DNA of 30,114 nt. It comes from an uncultured Comamonadaceae bacterium. Lineage in GTDB: Bacteria > Pseudomonadota > Gammaproteobacteria > Burkholderiales > Burkholderiaceae. The stretch's first letter is position 1. The number at the start of each line of letters is the position of its first letter. The notes below the pieces were generated by a model. It saw nothing but the letters and a program-made list of their open reading frames with translations. It was not told where the DNA came from and did no database searches. Below are positions 25,141-30,114 of this stretch, piece after piece. The DNA is taken from positions 1-30,114 of the forward strand of contig CAMLSD010000062.1 in NCBI GenBank assembly GCA_946482595.1, in the 5' to 3' direction. The translations under genes were made by a program, and so were the position numbers.

Positions 25141-25901
25141 GCGCAGAGCGTGAGTTCGAAGGTGGCGTCGTCATTGGCCGGCCGCAGGCGCCCGTCGGCG
25201 TCCTGGCGCATCAGGCGGATCGACACCATCAGACGGTGGCCGCTGATCTCGGGGATCAGGCCGAGCGCGGGATCGATGCGCAGGCGCAGCAGATGGAAGC
25301 TGCGGCCCGCGGGCAGGCTTTGCTGATATTGTCCGTGCGTGGCCACAGCCTTGTGAGGCACGCCTGAATCGCGCAACAGCCCCAGCAGCAGGCGCAAGGC
25401 CTCGGAGAGCGGGGCCAGGGTGTTGGCCCATTGTTCGAGGTCGGCCTGGCGCCGGGCCACCGGCAGGTGCTGCCAGGCAAAGTAGGCCGGCAGGTCGAAT
25501 TCGCAGGTGCCACCCGGGATGCTGATGCGACTGCGGATGCTCATCAGCCACTCATTGGTCGTGAGCGTCTGCCCGGCCTTGCCCGGCAGGTGGTTGAGCC
25601 GATCGAAGGCGTGGTCGATGCGGCCGATGACCTCGTCCAGCACACGCTCGGAGATGGCGGGGTTGCCTCGGTAGCCGTTGAGCAGCGCCTTCTGGCGCTC
25701 CAGGTCTTTCAGGAGATCGGACTTGAGGTCGGCGCGTGACGCGACGTCCATGATCTCGAACAGCGTCGCCAGCGCATAGTGGTGGTCGACCGCCGCATCG
25801 CGAGGCACCAGCTGCGCCATCCGGTTGAACAGATGCTCCAGGCGCAGCATCGTGCGGATGCTCTCGGAGAACGGGTACTCGTACAGGATCAAGGCAGCCA
25901 T
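25137..25901 (-). CDS. zapD: Cell division protein ZapD
   Basis: Crosslinks FtsZ filaments at the division ring. The 254-residue protein matches the family in length (E. coli 247) and begins [25 protein letters not shown], a conserved ZapD opening seen here in two overlapping parts ([15 protein letters not shown]). Mostly helical up to about residue 140, then a beta-rich C-terminal half ([19 protein letters not shown]). The frame is open further upstream over coaE, but homology fixes ATG 25901. It follows coaE after 71 bases and overlaps yacG. Confidence 0.95.
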   Translation of the reverse strand: MAALILYEYPFSESIRTMLRLEHLFNRMAQLVPRDAAVDHHYALATLFEIMDVASRADLKSDLLKDLERQKALLNGYRGNPAISERVLDEVIGRIDHAFDRLNHLPGKAGQTLTTNEWLMSIRSRISIPGGTCEFDLPAYFAWQHLPVARRQADLEQWANTLAPLSEALRLLLGLLRDSGVPHKAVATHGQYQQSLPAGRSFHLLRLRIDPALGLIPEISGHRLMVSIRLMRQDADGRLRPANDDATFELTLCA

Positions 25902-25972
25902 CGCAAATGCAGGTGTGAGCGGGATTGTTTCACACCCGTCTGGCTGCGGCCAGAGCAGGGTTGGTGCACGCG

Positions 25973-26587
25973 TTACGGCATGTTGGTCCAGTGCCGCCAC
26001 AGCGCAGACACTTCGGCGCCGAGCTGCTCGACGGTGCAGTCGTCGTTGTACAGCACCGCATCGGCGCAGGCCAGGCGTGCAGCGCGTGAAGCCTGTGCAG
26101 CAATGATGCCGCGGACCTCCGACTCTGCAAGGGCCGACCGTGCCATCACCCTGGCCACCTGGGTGGCCTCGGAGCAGTCGACCACCAGCACGCGGTCCAC
26201 CTGGGTGCGCCACCGGCCGGACTCAACCAGCAGGGGCACGTCGTAGACCACCCATTGGCCCGGGGCGGCCTGCAGGCTGCGCACCTGGGTCGCACGACCG
26301 ATCATCGGATGCAGGATGCGCTCGAGCCGGTGTTTCGCCTCCGGCTCCTGGAACACCAGGGTCCGCATGCGGGCGCGATCCAGCGCGCCGTGCTCGTCGA
26401 TGTATTCGGCGCCGAAGGCCTCGCGGATCGACGCAATGGCCTCGCCGCCGCCGGCTGTGAGCTCACGCGAGATCGCGTCGGTGTCGACCAGCCAGGCGCC
26501 AAGCTGCACCAGCAACTGTGCCACGGTGCTCTTGCCGCTCCCGATGCCGCCAGTCAGACCGATGCGGGGGTTCGCATTGCGCGCCAT
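25973..26587 (-). CDS. coaE: Dephospho-CoA kinase
   Basis: Last step of coenzyme A synthesis: phosphorylates the 3' hydroxyl of dephospho-CoA. The 204-residue protein has the P-loop GGIGSGKST (13-21), DTDAISREL (substrate site) and VYDVPLLVESG, all intact. It lies 27 bases downstream of pilD in the pilBCD-coaE-zapD-yacG run, a conserved arrangement in beta- and gammaproteobacteria. Confidence 0.97.
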   Translation of the reverse strand: MARNANPRIGLTGGIGSGKSTVAQLLVQLGAWLVDTDAISRELTAGGGEAIASIREAFGAEYIDEHGALDRARMRTLVFQEPEAKHRLERILHPMIGRATQVRSLQAAPGQWVVYDVPLLVESGRWRTQVDRVLVVDCSEATQVARVMARSALAESEVRGIIAAQASRAARLACADAVLYNDDCTVEQLGAEVSALWRHWTNMP

Positions 26588-26614
26588 GCCGATCGATCTC
26601 GAAGGTGCGGGGTG

Positions 26615-27469
26615 TCAGTACCAGCCGAGCCAGGCCTGCACCGTGCCCGGTCCGATCAGGAAGACGGCGATCCCGGCGCCGGCGAGGAAGGGGCCAAAAG
26701 GCACGTACCGGCCTTCGCGCAGGCTGCTGCCGAGCTTCATCGCAACGCCGACCACCGCGCCGATCACCGAGGCTGCGATCAGGATGGGCAGCAGCATCGA
26801 CGTTCCCAGCCAGGCACCCAGGGCGGCCAGCAACTTGAAGTCGCCATAGCCCATGCCTTCCTTGCCGGTGGTGAGCTTGAACAGCCAATAGACCGCCCAC
26901 AGGCTCAGATAACCGATCACCGCCCCCCACACCGCCGTCGTGAGGGGCAGGGTCCAGCCCAGCGCGGCGGCAATGAGGCCGGCCCACAGCAGCGGCAGCG
27001 TGATGTCATCGGGCAGCAGGGTGGTGTCCCAGTCGATGAAGGTCAGCGCAACCAGTGCAGCCATCACACCGCACCAGGCCAGCGCAACAGGCTGAGGGCC
27101 GATGCGCCAGGCCGTGGCGGCAAACAGCACGGCGGTCAGCACCTCGACCAGCGGATAGCGCGGCGAGATACCCGCCTTGCAGTTCGAGCAACGCCCGCGC
27201 AGTGCCAGCCAGCTGACGACGGGCAGGTTCTCGTACCAGCGGATCAGGTGACCGCAGTGCGGGCATCGGGAGCGGGGCGTGGCGAGGTTGAGTGGCTGTC
27301 CTTCGTCGGGCAGATCCTGTCCGAGCAGCTCGGCGCTGTCCCGGCGCCACTGACGATCGAGCATCAGCGGCAGCCGATGGATGACCACGTTCAGGAAGCT
27401 GCCCACACACAGGCCGAGCACGGCCAACACGCCTGGTGACAACCACCAGGCCAGATCGTCCATGTTCAT
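26615..27469 (-). CDS. pilD: Prepilin peptidase / N-methyltransferase
   Basis: Inner-membrane enzyme that cleaves and N-methylates type IV prepilins and pseudopilins. The 284-residue protein has about eight membrane segments, a cytoplasmic loop with two CxxC pairs (C69/C72 and C94/C97), and the catalytic aspartates D146 (FIDWD) and D210 (GYGDFK). All key residues are present. ATG 27469 leaves 13 bases to pilC; ATG 27463 is two codons later and cannot be excluded. A reading up to 27541 would overlap pilC and is not supported. Confidence 0.96.
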   Translation of the reverse strand: MNMDDLAWWLSPGVLAVLGLCVGSFLNVVIHRLPLMLDRQWRRDSAELLGQDLPDEGQPLNLATPRSRCPHCGHLIRWYENLPVVSWLALRGRCSNCKAGISPRYPLVEVLTAVLFAATAWRIGPQPVALAWCGVMAALVALTFIDWDTTLLPDDITLPLLWAGLIAAALGWTLPLTTAVWGAVIGYLSLWAVYWLFKLTTGKEGMGYGDFKLLAALGAWLGTSMLLPILIAASVIGAVVGVAMKLGSSLREGRYVPFGPFLAGAGIAVFLIGPGTVQAWLGWY

Positions 27470-27482
27470 GGGGTGCGTCGAA

Positions 27483-28721
27483 TCAGACCACTTGACCGAG
27501 CTTGAAGATCGGCAGGTACATCGAAATGACGATGCCGCCAATGATCGTTCCGAGGATCACGATGATGATGGGCTCCATCAGGCTGGACAGACCCTTTACC
27601 GCCTCGTCGACTTCGCTTTCGTAGAACTCGGCGGCCTTGTTCAGCATGTGATCGATCGAGCCCGACTCTTCACCGATCGAGCACATCTGGAGCACCATCA
27701 CCGGGAAGATCCCGGTGCTGTGCATGGCAGTGGTGAGGCTCGTGCCGGTGGACACGTCACGCTGAATCTTTTCAGTGGCTTCGCCAAACACCGCATTGCC
27801 CGAGGCACCGCCCACCGAGTCAAGCGCTTCGACCAGCGGTACCCCGGCGCCGAACATGGTGGCCAGCGTGCGTGTCCATCGCGCGATCGCCGACTTGTAT
27901 ACGAGCGAGCCGAACACCGGCACCTTCAGGAGTAGCCGGTCCATCGCCTTTTGCATCCTCTCGGAGCGCTTCCACGATTCGAGGAAGAAGTACGTGCCAC
28001 CGATCAGCACGCCAAAGATCAGCCACCAGTAAGTGACGAAAACCTCGGACATGGCGATGACAAACAATGTGGGCGCGGGCAGATCGGCGCCAAACGAGGA
28101 GAACACGTCCTTGAACGCCGGGATCACGAAAATCATGATGATCGCCACAACGATGAAGGCGACGACCATCACGGCAATCGGATAGATCAGTGCTGACTTG
28201 ATCTTCCGCTTGATTTCTTCGGTCTTCTCGAGGTAGACCGCCAGGCGATCCAGCAGGGTTTCGAGAATACCGCCCGACTCACCGGCCTCGACCAGGTTGC
28301 AGTAGAGGGCATCGAAGTGCAGCGGGTGCTTGCGGAACGCAACGGACAGGCTCGTGCCTGTCTCGACATCGTTGCGGATCTCGTTGAGCAGCCTGGTGAG
28401 CTTCGGGTTCGTGCTCCCGCGGGCGACGATGTCAAATGCCTGCAGCAGCGGCACACCGGCACGCATCATCGTCGCAAGCTGGCGCGTGAAGACGGCAATG
28501 TCCTTGGGCTTGATCGTCTTGCCGCCACTGGTGCGGCGCTTCTTCACCTTGGTGACGAGCACGCCTTGGCGGCGCAGGCTGGCGCTGACCATCGCCTCGC
28601 CACCGGCACGCATTTCGCCACGCACGGGCTTGCCATTGCGGTCTTTGCCTTCCCACTCGAAGACAAAATCCTGCCCCTTCTTTTTTGCCGCTGCTGCAGC
28701 CGCTGCTGTCGCTGTTGCCAT
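27483..28721 (-). CDS. pilC: Type IV pilus inner-membrane platform protein PilC
   Basis: Polytopic platform on which PilB builds the pilus. The 412-residue protein contains two repeats of the T2SF domain (about 75-200, starting FTRQLATMMRAGVPLLQAF, and about 278-400, starting WTRTLATMFGAGVPLVEAL), each with hydrophobic segments, and ends SMYLPIFKLGQVV. The N-terminal MATATAAAAAAAKKKG is a low-complexity stretch before the cytoplasmic domain. It lies 40 bases after pilB and 13 before pilD. Confidence 0.96.
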   Translation of the reverse strand: MATATAAAAAAAKKKGQDFVFEWEGKDRNGKPVRGEMRAGGEAMVSASLRRQGVLVTKVKKRRTSGGKTIKPKDIAVFTRQLATMMRAGVPLLQAFDIVARGSTNPKLTRLLNEIRNDVETGTSLSVAFRKHPLHFDALYCNLVEAGESGGILETLLDRLAVYLEKTEEIKRKIKSALIYPIAVMVVAFIVVAIIMIFVIPAFKDVFSSFGADLPAPTLFVIAMSEVFVTYWWLIFGVLIGGTYFFLESWKRSERMQKAMDRLLLKVPVFGSLVYKSAIARWTRTLATMFGAGVPLVEALDSVGGASGNAVFGEATEKIQRDVSTGTSLTTAMHSTGIFPVMVLQMCSIGEESGSIDHMLNKAAEFYESEVDEAVKGLSSLMEPIIIVILGTIIGGIVISMYLPIFKLGQVV

Positions 28722-28761
28722 GGTGCCTCCAGGGGCCTCGCCAAATGAAATGCGTTGAGCG

Positions 28762-30114
28762 TTATTCGTTGGTCACCGAGATGACTTCTTCCAGGGTCGT
28801 TACCCCAAGCTTCACCTTGGTAAGCCCTGCTTGCCGGAGGTCGCGTACGCCATCCTTGTGTGCCTGCGCGGCAATGTCCATTGCCGATCCATCGGCCAGG
28901 ATGATGCGCTGGATCTCTTCGGTGATGGGCATGACCTGGTACAGACCGACTCGGCCGCGATAACCATTGTTGCAGTTGGAGCAGCCAACGGCACGGTAGG
29001 TCTTCCACGTTCCGTCCAGATCCTTGTCGGCGAAACCCGCCTTCAGGAGCGCTTCGCGAGGATACGTCGCCGGGGTCTTGCAGGCCTCGCACAAACGCCG
29101 CGCAAGTCGCTGAGCCGTGATCAAGATCACGCTGGAGGCAATGTTGAACGGTGCCACGCCCATGTTGCGCAGACGCGTCAACGTGGTCGGCGCGTCATTG
29201 GTGTGCAACGTCGACATCACAAGGTGGCCGGTCTGGGCAGCCTTGATGGCGATGTCGGCCGTCTCGAGATCGCGGATTTCGCCGACCATGATGACGTCCG
29301 GATCCTGGCGCAGGAAGGCTTTCAGCGCAGTCGCGAAGGTCAGCCCGGCCCTGTCATTGACGTTGACCTGGTTGATGCCCGGCAGGTTGATTTCGGCAGG
29401 ATCCTCGACCGTGGAGATGTTCACACCTGGCTGATTCAGGATGTTCAGACACGTGTAGAGCGACACGGTCTTGCCGCTGCCTGTCGGGCCGGTGACGAGG
29501 ATCATGCCGTAGGGCCGCTGGATGGCTGCCATCAGGCGGTCTTTTTCGGTCTTCTCGTAGCCCAGCGCCTCGATCCCGAGCTTCGCGCTGGATGGGTCGA
29601 GAATACGGATCACGATCTTCTCGCCGAACAGCGTGGGCAGCGTGCTGACACGGAAGTCGATGGCCTTGCTTCCGAACTTCAGCTTCATGCGGCCGTCTTG
29701 CGGCACGCGTTTTTCCGCGATGTCCAGGCGCGAGATCACCTTGATCCGTGAAGCCAGCTTTTCCTTGATGGCCAGCGGCGGTTGAGTGATTTCGCGCAGT
29801 TCGCCATCAACGCGGAAGCGCACGCGGTAGGTTTGCTCGTAGGGCTCGAAATGAAGGTCCGATGCGCGCAGGTTGATTGCGTCGATCAGCATCTTCTGCA
29901 GGAATCGCACCACGGGTGCGTCCTCGACATCCGATGCCATCTCCTGGGCGTCGCTGGATGAGGTTTCCTCTTCTGTGACATCGAACTCGAAGTCGCCACC
30001 AACAATGTTTTCGAGTGCCTCGGAGGTCGACGCCCCGGCGCTCTCGAGCAACTTGATGAGCTTGTCGTGCTCGACAACGACCCACTCCGGCGTGAGCTGC
30101 GTGGCGAACTTGAT
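28762..30114 (-). CDS. pilB: Type IV pilus assembly ATPase PilB, 5' partial
   Basis: Hexameric ATPase that powers pilus extension. The frame stays open to the window end, so the start is outside and about 120-130 N-terminal residues are missing; 450 residues are present. Walker A GPTGSGKT is at 29467-29490, followed by the Asp box (STVEDPAE), Walker B with VGEIRD, and the His box ([11 protein letters not shown]). A zinc tetracysteine is present as CEAC and CSNC. It opens the pilB-pilC-pilD run, and all catalytic motifs are intact. Confidence 0.97.
   Translation of the reverse strand: MKFATQLTPEWVVVEHDKLIKLLESAGASTSEALENIVGGDFEFDVTEEETSSSDAQEMASDVEDAPVVRFLQKMLIDAINLRASDLHFEPYEQTYRVRFRVDGELREITQPPLAIKEKLASRIKVISRLDIAEKRVPQDGRMKLKFGSKAIDFRVSTLPTLFGEKIVIRILDPSSAKLGIEALGYEKTEKDRLMAAIQRPYGMILVTGPTGSGKTVSLYTCLNILNQPGVNISTVEDPAEINLPGINQVNVNDRAGLTFATALKAFLRQDPDVIMVGEIRDLETADIAIKAAQTGHLVMSTLHTNDAPTTLTRLRNMGVAPFNIASSVILITAQRLARRLCEACKTPATYPREALLKAGFADKDLDGTWKTYRAVGCSNCNNGYRGRVGLYQVMPITEEIQRIILADGSAMDIAAQAHKDGVRDLRQAGLTKVKLGVTTLEEVISVTNE

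Overview
This window reads as conserved core chromosome of a high-GC betaproteobacterium. It is most likely in the order Burkholderiales, in or near the Leptothrix/Rubrivivax/Ideonella/Aquabacterium group. The clues are the gene order petB-petC-sspA-sspB-tRNA-Thr, the run dciA/M23 peptidase/secA/argJ, the run pilB-pilC-pilD-coaE-zapD-yacG beside a MutT-type Nudix gene, and the PVWY version of the cytochrome b Qo motif. Genus assignment is a guess. There is no integrase, transposase, phage gene or CRISPR array.

Layout. 1-2048: end of the cytochrome bc1 operon (petB cut by the window edge, petC) closed by a strong intrinsic terminator. 2083-3518: sspA, sspB and tRNA-Thr(UGU). 3578-9602: a catabolic cassette with a divergent GntR/FCD regulator, a fumarylacetoacetate-hydrolase-family enzyme, a TRAP transporter (DctP, DctQ, DctM) and an FAD-linked 2-hydroxyacid dehydrogenase coded between the transporter genes. 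An 18-bp near-perfect AT-rich palindrome abuts the cassette promoter and is the likely operator. 9660-15274: dciA-like gene, divergent M23 peptidase, secA with a hairpin-rich leader, and argJ. 15314-19495: a storage-lipid-looking locus with a patatin-like hydrolase, a phasin with a histone-like tail, and, divergent from it, a two-domain SDR protein that closely resembles alcohol-forming fatty acyl-CoA reductases. 19565-20480: a small copper module (DUF411 protein and a CusF-like protein) read leftward from a promoter with MerR/CueR geometry. 20574-24897: a tightly packed rightward run argB, HAD nucleotidase, slmA, pdeM-like phosphoesterase, DUF815 ATPase, Nudix hydrolase. 24925-30114: leftward type IV pilus genes pilB (cut by the edge), pilC, pilD followed by coaE, zapD and yacG.

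How it works together. Most genes are housekeeping: respiration, ClpXP adaptor and stringent response, Sec secretion, arginine synthesis (argJ and argB), cell division control (SlmA and ZapD), CoA synthesis and pilus assembly. The accessory content is the TRAP/dehydrogenase/hydrolase cassette (uptake and oxidation of an unknown organic acid), the phasin/acyl-CoA-reductase/patatin locus (possible link between PHA granules and fatty alcohol or wax metabolism) and the copper pair. I see no wholly new system. The best candidates for follow-up are the acyl-CoA-reductase/phasin locus, the MerR-type promoter before DUF411, and the TRAP cassette with its palindrome.
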